A stretch of DNA of 42,456 nt. Origin: a virus. Position 1 is the stretch's first letter. Every line of letters begins with the position of its first letter. Of the stretch, positions 1-5,544 are shown in pieces. Position numbers and translations under genes: made by a program. Location of the stretch: the IMG/VR virus record IMGVR_UViG_3300048672_001072, positions 1 through 42,456 of that record, one strand, 5' to 3'. The notes below the pieces were generated by a model, which was not told the DNA's origin, ran no database searches, and saw nothing but the letters and a program-made list of their open reading frames with translations.

Positions 1-463
1 CCCTAGCCGCCTGTTTATCAATTACACGGCTTTCAAACAAATCATCAGCCCAAATTTCCCATGCAGAAATTAAAACACGATTTGGTATTGAACGAACTAC
101 AAATATGGCCCATGCAATTAGCTCAAGCCGGGAAAATTTTGGTATCTCTAGTTCTTTCTCCAAGATCAATGACGAAACACCAATTTTGAGTAGTCCTGTG
201 TCAGGTAGACATAGACCTAATGCCTTAGCTTCAAATAACCTGCATGGATTATAACGGGCATGAATTGGATTCAAAATGATTGCCAAATCAGGATGCACGT
301 AAGCATGTAACCATCCCGAGGTACACAATTTACCCATTCCACTTACCTTTTTGGGCTCATTTAAGGTCCATTGAAATCCCTTATGAGTCTGCATGTTGAT
401 GTCTGTCAACTTATAGCAAATCATACCTTCAGGTGGAATTGGAACGATCTTATCTGATGTCAT
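1..463 (-). CDS. Hypothetical phage protein, cut by the window edge
   Basis: An open frame starts at an ATG at 463 and runs leftward off the window, giving 154 codons with no stop. The N-terminal part reads as a lysis-neutral phage protein of a kind I have seen in other phages: a GFQW motif near residue 30, then KLCTSGWLHAY and LNPIHARYNPCRLFEA. The C-terminal part contains WAIFVVRSIPNRVLISAWEIW. I cannot assign a function. It is the last visible gene of the leftward block and follows the small membrane-protein gene by about 13 bases, so co-transcription is likely. A GAGGC sequence lies about 12 bases before the start. The reading frame is continuous and codon use matches its neighbours, so it is probably real. 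Confidence 0.72.
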   Translation of the reverse strand, partial: MTSDKIVPIPPEGMICYKLTDINMQTHKGFQWTLNEPKKVSGMGKLCTSGWLHAYVHPDLAIILNPIHARYNPCRLFEAKALGLCLPDTGLLKIGVSSLILEKELEIPKFSRLELIAWAIFVVRSIPNRVLISAWEIWADDLFESRVIDKQAAR

Positions 464-476
464 TTAATCAAGTGCC

Positions 477-707
477 TCAGTGAACCCTATTTACAGGTAA
501 ATTCATCAATTCATCGTCACTAATGAAATTATCATTTTGATATTCACCTAGAATATCTGCGAGAGCTTTCATCCAATCATCAGTTATTGCCTGATTAAAT
601 TCAATCATCAACTGCTTCCCATGATCATACCTGAGAAGCACAGATAATATGTAGACAATGAATCCGAAGAATCCAGCCACATTTAAGGCGAGAATGAAGC
701 CTAACAT
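477..707 (-). CDS. Small one-helix membrane protein
   Basis: A 76-residue protein. Residues 1-25 form one hydrophobic helix (MLGFILALNVAGFFGFIVYI), followed by a short basic stretch and an acidic C-terminal tail with ADILGEYQNDN. The start ATG at 707 has a strong ribosome-binding site, AAAAGGTGA, six bases upstream. One helix with a soluble tail fits an inner-membrane anchored phage protein, but no family is recognised. It lies in a close-packed leftward run of genes. Confidence 0.7.
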   Translation of the reverse strand: MLGFILALNVAGFFGFIVYILSVLLRYDHGKQLMIEFNQAITDDWMKALADILGEYQNDNFISDDELMNLPVNRVH

Positions 708-718
708 TGATTCACCTT

Positions 719-988
719 TTAGGCGCTTGCAAAATCTTTTAAGATTATTCTAGGATTCCCAGTCGGTTCCAAGAGAGTACAAGTTGAATACTTAGCATCT
801 AGCCATGGATGCTCCGTATCTGATATTTTTCGGCCCAAAAACTCTGTGCGGTTCTCATCTCCAGCATTTTCGTCAGCTAGCTGTCGTGCTGCCACCTCTG
901 TTTCCGCACAGACTACAAAACCAAAGGCTTTATCATACCACAGATTCCACGGATCATCACCTTTAGGAAGACCCGATAACGGACGCAA
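719..988 (-). CDS. Conserved phage hypothetical protein, TTG start
   Basis: An 89-residue protein. The middle reads GDDPWNLWYDKAFGFVVCAE then AARQLADENAGDENR, and it ends IILKDFASA. This resembles a small hypothetical protein often found in phages and prophages, where a PWxPWYDKAFGFVVRA pattern is followed by an alanine-rich helix. No function is known to me. The only in-frame start is TTG at 988; an in-frame stop lies just upstream, and the nearby ATGs are in other frames. The start is therefore plausible but not certain. It lies between small genes on the same strand. Confidence 0.68.
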   Translation of the reverse strand: MRPLSGLPKGDDPWNLWYDKAFGFVVCAETEVAARQLADENAGDENRTEFLGRKISDTEHPWLDAKYSTCTLLEPTGNPRIILKDFASA

Positions 989-1038
989 GATTCATAGCTT
1001 CATTGGATAGTCCACCCCTGATCACTGATTCTAGACCT

Positions 1039-1251
1039 CTAATCAAGATAGCGATACGACGGTTTATCCATCGCCTCAGCCTTCCTGATAAGCTTGTTTG
1101 TAACCTCACTGATAGGAATCCTCTCAGCCATATCTAGATCAAATGCCGTCTTTGCAGATGGTCCTGACACGTAAGCAGCATTCCCATAACTTGTTTCGTA
1201 GATGCCACGTTTGAGTCTATTGATGGATGGTAGCAGATGGTTATGAGTCAT
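1039..1251 (-). CDS. Small hypothetical protein, paralogue of the 2209-2340 product
   Basis: A 70-residue protein starting MTHNHLLPSINRLKRGIY. I chose the ATG at 1251 over the in-frame TTG at 1266 because GAAAGAAG sits at ribosome-binding distance before the ATG. The last 45 residues (AYVSGPSAKT, then DLDMAERIPIS, then IRKAEAMDKPSYRYLD) match the short product encoded at 2209-2340 almost position for position. Two divergent copies in one small region point to gene duplication. Function is unknown. The C-terminal pattern of basic and proline/tyrosine residues is the conserved part. Confidence 0.7.
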   Translation of the reverse strand: MTHNHLLPSINRLKRGIYETSYGNAAYVSGPSAKTAFDLDMAERIPISEVTNKLIRKAEAMDKPSYRYLD

Positions 1252-1508
1252 TTTGACTTCTTTCAATTAAAATGGGGTTGGTAGGACTAATTGCCTACCT
1301 AACCCCCACCCTTGCCGGTGCCGTAGCTTTAATATACTCTATCACCCTAGGCTACGATGATCAGGTGATAGAGGGCAAGAACGAGATGCCTCAATTGATG
1401 AAATTCCTCATTAAAGGGGCAGTCTGGGAGATTTCGTCCCGTTCAGGGTAGGCGACTAACTCTACCACTAAGTCATTGTGTCGGGGGAATGTGTTGTCTA
1501 TTCTAGGC
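1252..1508. other. Gap with competing weak reading frames
   Basis: No reading here is convincing. On the plus strand an open frame at 1272-1451 gives 59 residues with a hydrophobic N-terminus (GLVGLIAYLTPTLAGAVALI), but no ribosome-binding site precedes its ATG and it opposes all neighbouring genes. On the minus strand a frame without an ATG stays open from about 1553 to a stop near 1390. It reads like coding sequence (KPRIDNTFPRHNDLVVEL, then AYPERDEIS) and overlaps the end of the 1509-1697 gene in another frame. It could be a frameshifted extension of that gene. I cannot decide between these. Confidence 0.3.
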
Positions 1509-1697
1509 TTAATCTTTCGTGAATCTAGCCATGTCAGGAGCCATTTTATTAGCTATCCAGGCTGAGTCACACCATGTAGACTTAGACTGACGTTTGTACT
1601 GAGTGTAGGTCTTTTTGCACACCAGACAAATCTTGGTGAACCAGAATCTACTTTCCTGTAAGGAATGCAGTCGTTCACCACAACAACGTGCCTTCAT
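1509..1697 (-). CDS. Small cysteine-rich protein, possible zinc finger
   Basis: A 62-residue protein. It begins MKARCCGERLHSLQESRFWF and continues TKICLVCKKTYTQYK, so a CC pair near residues 5-6 and a CxxC at about 24-27 could bind one zinc ion. The start codon overlaps the TGA of the upstream zinc-ribbon micro-gene (ATGA overlap), which supports translational coupling and this start. Function is unknown. A second minus-strand frame remains open past its stop codon toward 1390, so a frameshift near the 3' end is possible. Confidence 0.65.
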   Translation of the reverse strand: MKARCCGERLHSLQESRFWFTKICLVCKKTYTQYKRQSKSTWCDSAWIANKMAPDMARFTKD

Positions 1698-1777
1698 TTT
1701 ATCAACCTCTTACCGCAAAAAGGACAAAAAGAGTATTCGTGTGCTACTGGTCCGTTGCAGTGCGGACAAGTTTTCAT
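1694..1777 (-). CDS. 27-residue zinc-ribbon micro-protein
   Basis: A complete frame MKTCPHCNGPVAHEYSFCPF then CGKRLIK. The two CxxC pairs (C4/C7 and C18/C21) and the spacing between them make a textbook zinc ribbon. The start ATG at 1777 follows GGACGGAGAATGT, a good ribosome-binding site, and its TGA overlaps the ATG of the 1509-1697 gene. Such minimal zinc ribbons often bind nucleic acid or protein partners; the specific role here is unknown. It was found by reading the gap between larger genes. Confidence 0.72.
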   Translation of the reverse strand: MKTCPHCNGPVAHEYSFCPFCGKRLIK

Positions 1778-1804
1778 ACATTCTCCGTCCTCAAATTCAA
1801 CATA

Positions 1805-2056
1805 TCATTTTTCAACTTCACTGATACGCGCCCAATGAAGTGGTTTCATCAGACTCCCGTCGCCTCTATTGGCCGTTCCTGCAAGGGTTAGAATTGCCTG
1901 ATTCTTGGCTCTCAGATCAGCCATATGTGGAGTCTTACCCTCACCTTTGTGATCGGGATCAGGTATCCCCACACGATCATAAGAAGCAATCATCTTACCT
2001 CTGGACAGACCAATCGACCTAAGATGGGAGTGAACGTCGTAATCACTAAAGGCCAT
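1805..2056 (-). CDS. Hypothetical protein
   Basis: An 83-residue soluble protein starting MAFSDYDVHSHLRSIGLSRG, followed by MIASYDRVGIPDPDHKGEG and HMADLRAKNQAILTLAGTAN. I recognise no family. The start at 2056 lies three bases after the TAG of the upstream small membrane-protein gene, so the two are probably translated from one message. The charged helical N-terminal half with an SHLRSIG segment could be a small DNA- or protein-binding fold, but that is only a guess. Confidence 0.62.
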   Translation of the reverse strand: MAFSDYDVHSHLRSIGLSRGKMIASYDRVGIPDPDHKGEGKTPHMADLRAKNQAILTLAGTANRGDGSLMKPLHWARISEVEK

Positions 2057-2059
2057 TAT

Positions 2060-2197
2060 CTATAACCCCAATAGCATCCTTCCCACTTTCACAGTCAGCA
2101 CAATGGTTGCAATCATAATTGCCGCACTTGCCATACCAATAGCGATTGCGATGATTGCATCAGGATTGATTCGGTTGATTCGATTGTGATCTACCAT
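2060..2197 (-). CDS. 45-residue one-helix membrane protein
   Basis: The frame MVDHNRINRINPDAIIAIAI then GMASAAIMIATIVLTVKVGR ends MLLGL. Residues 13-38 form one uncharged hydrophobic helix, and the short N-terminus is polar. The ribosome-binding site TAGGAGTGTTGAAA stands just before the ATG at 2197, which strongly supports translation. It is the second one-helix membrane protein of the leftward block. Its function is unknown. Confidence 0.72.
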   Translation of the reverse strand: MVDHNRINRINPDAIIAIAIGMASAAIMIATIVLTVKVGRMLLGL

Positions 2198-2208
2198 TTT
2201 CAACACTC

Positions 2209-2340
2209 CTAATCGAGATGCCGATATCCTGGACAGTCCTGTGGTTCTGCCTTACGAATGAACTTCGTTGTTACCATTGACAACGGTATTCGCACACCCA
2301 TGTCAAGATCATAGACAGTCCTGGCCGAGGGTCCGCTCAC
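2209..2340 (-). CDS. Short paralogue of the 1039-1251 product, possibly truncated
   Basis: A minus-strand frame encodes VSGPSARTVYDLDMGVRIPL then SMVTTKFIRKAE and ends CPGYRHLD. It matches the C-terminal 43 residues of the 1039-1251 protein closely. A stop codon lies seven codons upstream, inside the end of the 2337-2639 gene, and the only available start is GTG at 2340 within an ATGTGAG overlap. An AGGAGGG sequence lies about 14 bases upstream, rather far away. It may be a genuine coupled short gene, or a duplicate that lost its N-terminal half. Confidence 0.5.
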   Translation of the reverse strand: MSGPSARTVYDLDMGVRIPLSMVTTKFIRKAEPQDCPGYRHLD

Positions 2341-2639
2341 ATATGCCTTGACACCCTCCTAACAAACTCAGTGATGTCTCGTATTACTTGCTCCTGACGC
2401 CAGTTACTACGCGCCATATCCAATCTGCCATACTTGGACTGACTAACCATCGCGTCCCGCATTGCATGGGAGCTAGGGCCAATGGGTTCACCCATGCCAA
2501 TCCACTTGGCGCTATCTCTGCCCTTGACAAATCTAGGTTCGGTCTCAATTCGTCTCATGCCTCCAAACGCGGGACGTTCGAGAACCGATTTGTTACAGAC
2601 AGCACAGCAGTAACTTGGTAGACCGTGGATGCAGGTCAT
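2337..2639 (-). CDS. Hypothetical protein with N-terminal cysteine cluster
   Basis: A 100-residue protein beginning MTCIHGLPSYCCAVCNKSV. C3, H5, C11, C12 and C15 form a compact metal-binding-like cluster. The rest is polar and arginine-rich (DMARSNWRQEQVIRDITEFV) and likely helical. The ATG at 2639 has only a weak ribosome-binding site, though no better start exists. The stop codon overlaps the GTG of the following short gene. No known family is recognised. Confidence 0.62.
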   Translation of the reverse strand: MTCIHGLPSYCCAVCNKSVLERPAFGGMRRIETEPRFVKGRDSAKWIGMGEPIGPSSHAMRDAMVSQSKYGRLDMARSNWRQEQVIRDITEFVRRVSRHM

Positions 2640-2695
2640 ATAGGACTATCTACCTTGAGAGTGAGCTAGGGTATGCTGTCCCCTAGCTCTTGACA

Positions 2696-3118
2696 CTAGC
2701 GATTGTTTGTCAGCGAGGCGAGAACGTGTGCCGCTTGTGCGATCTGTCCTACCTGTCCCATGACACTGAGAACGCCATCCCGCCCTGACTGCTCTGCCCG
2801 CTTGAGGTCACGCTCGCGTGTGGCGTCTTCCTTCGCTTGCTTCTCGTCCTTACGTGCCTTCTGCTCAGCTGCCTTAGCCTGAACCTTGGCCGATTCCACT
2901 TCGTCAATCGGTTCCCGTGTGGCGACTAGGGCAACCGTGTAGGTCACTGGCAAAGTAGCGCTATTCGGCGTAGCCTTAAACTGCACACGCACGTCCTGAA
3001 GCTTGAGCGCCTTGCCCGTAGCGTCAATTGCGGCCATTCCTGTGAACATGGACACATCGTATTCCACGTCCCCGATAGTGACCTTACCGTCTACGGGTGT
3101 TACTTGCATCGTTGGCAT
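2696..3118 (-). CDS. Hypothetical protein with beta N-terminus and coiled coil
   Basis: A 140-residue protein. Residues 1-70 look beta-rich (MPTMQVTPVDGKVTIGDVEY, then LQDVRVQFKATPNSATLPVT). Residues 78-115 are a highly charged Ala/Lys/Glu stretch, AKVQAKAAEQKARKDEKQAK and onward, typical of a coiled coil. The start ATG at 3118 has an excellent ribosome-binding site, GGAAGGAAA. It is the first gene of the leftward block, directly beside the control region, so it is probably transcribed first. No family is recognised. Its DNA is visibly richer in G and C than most of the window. Confidence 0.7.
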   Translation of the reverse strand: MPTMQVTPVDGKVTIGDVEYDVSMFTGMAAIDATGKALKLQDVRVQFKATPNSATLPVTYTVALVATREPIDEVESAKVQAKAAEQKARKDEKQAKEDATRERDLKRAEQSGRDGVLSVMGQVGQIAQAAHVLASLTNNR

Positions 3119-3782
3119 ATGTCTATTTCCTTCCTACGCTTGCCCGGTATTGGGCGATAGGTTGAGCATAGGCGGTAGCGTATACGCCCATGCTCGTGTG
3201 TTCGTGCGTTAGACCGTTTCCTAGAACCCTGACGCCATTCGTGAGAATCGCGGATTTTGCGATTTTCGGCGTTTTCGCGGTTTTTGTGGGATTCATGGAA
3301 AATTCGACCGAACCGCGAGGAAGCACTTCCAGTGCCAGCCCTAAAACCCCAATGACGCAAATCCTGTGCCAGAAAAATCGGCCGGAAGTGTTCCATTTTG
3401 GAACAACCCATTTCCGTTAAACCATTGAAACCAAACGATTTACCGGAATTGTGTCAAAATAGAGCACAGTGTCGAATAATTGAACAGGGGCGAAAGTGGC
3501 TCGACGATTCAATATGAGCCGACTTTTTCGGGGCCATAGCCCAGTATACCCCACCCTGTGGAAATTGCAACCTGGGGCAACGTGGCGCGTTTTGCGGGCA
3601 TTCTGGCGACTGACCAGAACCGCAACCGACTAGCTCCTGGCCGACCGGCAACCAACGACACCCTAGCCTATACCATAGACCATAAGCATAACCTATGCCA
3701 AGGCGAAACCAAGGCGAACCGCTGTCCCATTTAGGCTACAGCCTACCATTGCCACAGTCTACACCTAATGCAAGAATCGATC

Positions 3783-3999
3783 CGGCATGGTTGTTGCATA
3801 GGTATGTTGTACTGGCATACTTATTGCAGATACTTGACGGTTGGAGCGAACCGTGCATCGAACCATTGGCACAACAATTGCATAGGCTAGGTTGATTGAC
3901 CTAATGGCACAGTCCTTGCAACACGCGCGATGCAATTGATATGCCGGAACGATCCTTGCTTGCTGGATGGTATGGCGAAGCCTGGCATAACTCGTGCCA
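3783..3999 (+). promoter_or_regulatory. Run of six sigma-54-like (-24/-12) elements
   Basis: Sigma-54 promoters follow TGGCAC-N5-TTGCW, with GG and GC ten bases apart. The plus strand holds matches at 3783 (CGGCAT-GGTTG-TTGCAT), 3813 (TGGCAT-ACTTA-TTGCAG), 3867 (TGGCAC-AACAA-TTGCAT) and 3905 (TGGCAC-AGTCC-TTGCAA). Weaker ones start at 3945 (CGGAAC-GATCC-TTGCT) and 3983 (TGGCAT-AACTC-GTGCCA). All keep GG-N10-GC. Starts are 30, 54, 38, 40 and 38 bases apart. They may be tandem promoters, or binding repeats for a phage factor that merely resemble the consensus. No activator site or downstream gene in the next 600 bases is evident. Confidence 0.45.
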
Positions 4000-4111
4000 A
4001 ATCAACGACTTGGGAGCGGTCACTGACGGTCAATGACATGGTGTGCGTGACTGCTACCAGCCTACAATATACCTATAAGTCCCATTGAGTCAGCTACTTA
4101 GCTAGATGTAT

Positions 4112-4129
4112 ATGTACGTATACGTACAT
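4112..4129. repeat. Perfect 18-bp palindrome
   Basis: ATGTACGTATACGTACAT is identical to its reverse complement, centred between 4120 and 4121. A perfect palindrome of this length is a typical dimeric-protein operator or a replication-initiation structure. It lies in the gene-less control region, just before the 10-bp tandem repeats. Confidence 0.75.
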
Positions 4130-4131
4130 CA

Positions 4132-4161
4132 AGTACCATAGAGTACCATAGAGTACCCCAG
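4132..4161 (+). repeat. Three tandem 10-bp repeats
   Basis: Two exact copies of AGTACCATAG are followed by a third with two changes (AGTACCCCAG). The core TACCATAGA also occurs once at 3671-3679. Ten-base spacing places the copies on one face of the DNA helix, as expected for cooperative binding of one protein. They begin three bases after the 18-bp palindrome. Confidence 0.7.
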
Positions 4162-4244
4162 GGACCCCCTCTGTCGCTTAGAGTCAGTCCACCCCCAGGG
4201 GTAGTCTCGGGAGAATTTTTTAAAAAATTGGTCAATTTGGTGGG

Positions 4245-4540
4245 TGTGTCATCTTCTGTGTCAGCTATTTTCAAATGACACAAGATTTTATAACTTATTG
4301 ATTATAAAGAGTTTCTGGTTGTGTCATCTTCTGTGTCTGCTTGTGTCAACTTTAAGCTCGCATGACAAAAGGCGGCTGGAGAGAGCCCTAAAAGGCTCTC
4401 CCTAGCCTGTGTCTGTGTGTCTTTCTCTTATAAGGAGGCTTAACACAGCGACACAAAAATTGATAACTATAATGAATAGAATAGGTTATAGAAAATAGTC
4501 AATGAGTGTGTCACTAAAAACGCGACACGCCGTTGACACA
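4245..4540. repeat. Cluster of TGTGTC/GACACA boxes with an 18-bp direct repeat
   Basis: TGTGTC occurs at 4245, 4257, 4320, 4332, 4342, 4408, 4416 and 4507, and its complement GACACA at 4277, 4450 and 4535: eleven copies in about 300 bases. Two pairs sit inside an exact 18-bp direct repeat, TGTGTCATCTTCTGTGTC, at 4245-4262 and 4320-4337, 75 bases apart. Repeated boxes in mixed orientation just before two promoters suggest binding sites for a replication initiator or regulator. Confidence 0.65.
4381..4400 (+). other. Hairpin without a U tract
   Basis: GAGAGCC and GGCTCTC form a perfect 7-bp stem around a CTAAAA loop. No T run follows on either strand, so it is not a standard intrinsic terminator. 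It lies within the TGTGTC box cluster. Confidence 0.45.
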
Positions 4541-4562
4541 ATAAATAATAACTACATATAGT
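4533..4562 (+). promoter_or_regulatory. Sigma-70 promoter
   Basis: TTGACA at 4533-4538, an 18-base spacer, and TATAGT at 4557-4562. It lies directly upstream of a second, better promoter. The -35 element includes the last GACACA box of the cluster, so a protein bound there could control it. Confidence 0.55.
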
Positions 4563-4571
4563 ATATTTCAC

Positions 4572-4600
4572 TTGACAAACCACAAGAGTTGTGGTATACT
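4572..4600 (+). promoter_or_regulatory. Strong sigma-70 promoter with operator-like inverted repeat in the spacer
   Basis: TTGACA at 4572-4577 and TATACT at 4595-4600 are separated by exactly 17 bases. The spacer contains a perfect 7-bp inverted repeat, ACCACAA-GAG-TTGTGGT (4579-4595), placed where a dimeric repressor would block RNA polymerase. It should drive the membrane peptide gene at 4639 and probably the ferredoxin gene. Confidence 0.75.
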
Positions 4601-4638
4601 GCTTTTTAACTTGGTCAGTCATTCATCAGGAGGAGAAA

Positions 4639-4722
4639 ATGGCAATTATTCAGTTTATCGGTATTATGGTCTTTGTAGCGATGTTTATTAATATGTTTTT
4701 CCCTAAATTGGTGTCAAAATAG
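4639..4722 (+). CDS. 27-residue hydrophobic membrane peptide
   Basis: The frame MAIIQFIGIMVFVAMFINMF ends FPKLVSK. It is essentially one transmembrane helix with a short basic tail. The ribosome-binding site AGGAGGAG stands five bases before the ATG, and a near-consensus promoter lies about 40 bases further up, so expression should be high. It is the first gene of the rightward block. A role in altering the host membrane or early takeover is possible, but nothing in the sequence proves it. Confidence 0.7.
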   Translation: MAIIQFIGIMVFVAMFINMFFPKLVSK

Positions 4723-4744
4723 CTAAACTCATTTTTGGCTTGAC

Positions 4745-5092
4745 ATGCCGCTAATGATAACCGACGGTTGCATCTCGTGTGACGCCTGCGTGCCTGTGTG
4801 CCCGAACAAAGGCATCCGCAAGGGCAAGTCGGTGTATGTGATTGACCGGGATGCGTGCACGGAGTGCGTTGGCTTCTTCAACACGCAGCGGTGTGTCGAG
4901 GTGTGCCCGATGGACTGCTGTGTCTTCATTCCTGGTATGGTGTTGACCGAAGAGGCCTTGTTCGAGCGTGCCAAGGCACTCCACGCTAACTCTGAGCAGC
5001 AGCCGACACTCACGGCTCTTACGTCTCATTTTCGTAAACCTGTTCACCGCTTTTGGTTGCTACAATTAATACGATTAATATTTTCAAAATAA
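4745..5092 (+). CDS. YfhL-type 2[4Fe-4S] ferredoxin
   Basis: A 115-residue protein. It starts MPLMITDGCISCDACVPVCP, which aligns from the first residue with bacterial YfhL-family ferredoxins. Cluster one is C9, C12, C15 and C19; cluster two is C38, C41, C50 and C54 with the family's longer gap, each ending in CP. The segment around residues 67-82 also matches the end of normal YfhL proteins (about 86 residues). About 30 residues follow, ending in a basic, hydrophobic helix (FWLLQLIRLIFSK) absent from the family. No clear ribosome-binding site precedes the start. The first 300 bases are visibly GC-rich compared with flanking AT-rich DNA, suggesting recent gain from a host. It likely carries electrons to an unidentified partner. 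Confidence 0.85.
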   Translation: MPLMITDGCISCDACVPVCPNKGIRKGKSVYVIDRDACTECVGFFNTQRCVEVCPMDCCVFIPGMVLTEEALFERAKALHANSEQQPTLTALTSHFRKPVHRFWLLQLIRLIFSK

Positions 5093-5121
5093 AATTTTTT
5101 AAAATAATTGAAAAATAGTGC

Positions 5122-5150
5122 TTGACATTTGAGCTGAAACGTGATATACT
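5122..5150 (+). promoter_or_regulatory. Strong sigma-70 promoter before the packaging module
   Basis: TTGACA at 5122-5127, a 17-base spacer and TATACT at 5145-5150. Transcripts would begin near 5157 and carry a leader of nearly 400 bases before the small terminase gene. Confidence 0.72.
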
Positions 5151-5544
5151 TAGAGCGTACTTAATGTGTAGCTAGATTTTGTACTAATAAACCAGAATCC
5201 CCCCATTGACACTCGGTCATCAGTTCCTCCCTCCTAGTGACCTTGAGGCGTGACAAATTCGCTAGCTTAAATATCTGATCCAGGGGGAAAGCTAGCTCTT
5301 TATTTACTGGGAGGTCAGTGGACCGTCATGGCCTTTAAACAGATATTCGACTTACCCTATCTGAAACCCACTTCTTGGGCTACATGGAAGTAAACTACAG
5401 TAGCCACCATTTTCCCGCCACTTATGTCAATCCCCATTTCAAAATCCCCGCAATGTCAACCCCAGATGAAACCACTCAATGTACCGACCTCCTGCCCCAT
5501 GCGCGGTTTGACGCCGCGCTTGATGATTTCTTTTGGAGGCAAAA
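5151..5544 (+). other. Long leader with two hairpins and a possible 21-codon frame
   Basis: No full gene is seen between the promoter and the terminase small subunit. Hairpin one pairs GCTAGCTT (5261-5268) with AAGCTAGC (5289-5296) and is followed by TCTTTATTT, so it may act as a terminator or attenuator. Hairpin two pairs GCGCGG (5501-5506) with CCGCGC (5514-5519), just upstream of the terminase ribosome-binding site. Between them a 21-codon frame (5328-5393) encodes MAFKQIFDLPYLKPTSWATW plus K, preceded by GGGAGGT 12 bases earlier. The LPYLKPTSWATW segment resembles an N-terminal stretch found in some phage terminases, so it may be a remnant or a leader peptide. Confidence 0.4.

Larger units (their letters stand above)
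3119..4638. other. Non-coding control region between divergent gene blocks
   Basis: About 1.5 kb separates the first leftward gene from the first rightward gene. The open frames here lack ribosome-binding sites and coding character. The stretch instead holds short inverted repeats (AATCGC...GCGATT near 3249-3267; TAGGCT-AC-AGCCTA at 3732-3745; ACGGTT...AACCGT near 3837-3854), a run of sigma-54-like elements, a long palindrome, tandem repeats, a GTGTC box cluster, a hairpin (4381-4400) and two sigma-70 promoters, described separately. Divergent genes around repeat-rich DNA suggest an origin of replication, a transcription switch, or both. This is inference. Confidence 0.6.

Noticed and set aside
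1400-1480. tRNA-like D-arm (TTAGTGGTAGAGT on the minus strand)
   Set aside because: No acceptor stem, anticodon stem or standard T-loop can be formed around it in either direction.
3454-3895. Open frames of 60-70 codons in the control region
   Set aside because: No ribosome-binding sites, poor amino-acid composition for a folded protein, and overlap with repeat elements.
5158-5240. 19-codon minus-strand frame after a perfect AGGAGGGAGG site
   Set aside because: It opposes the rightward genes, is very short, and the purine-rich site could arise by chance; not supported enough to annotate.
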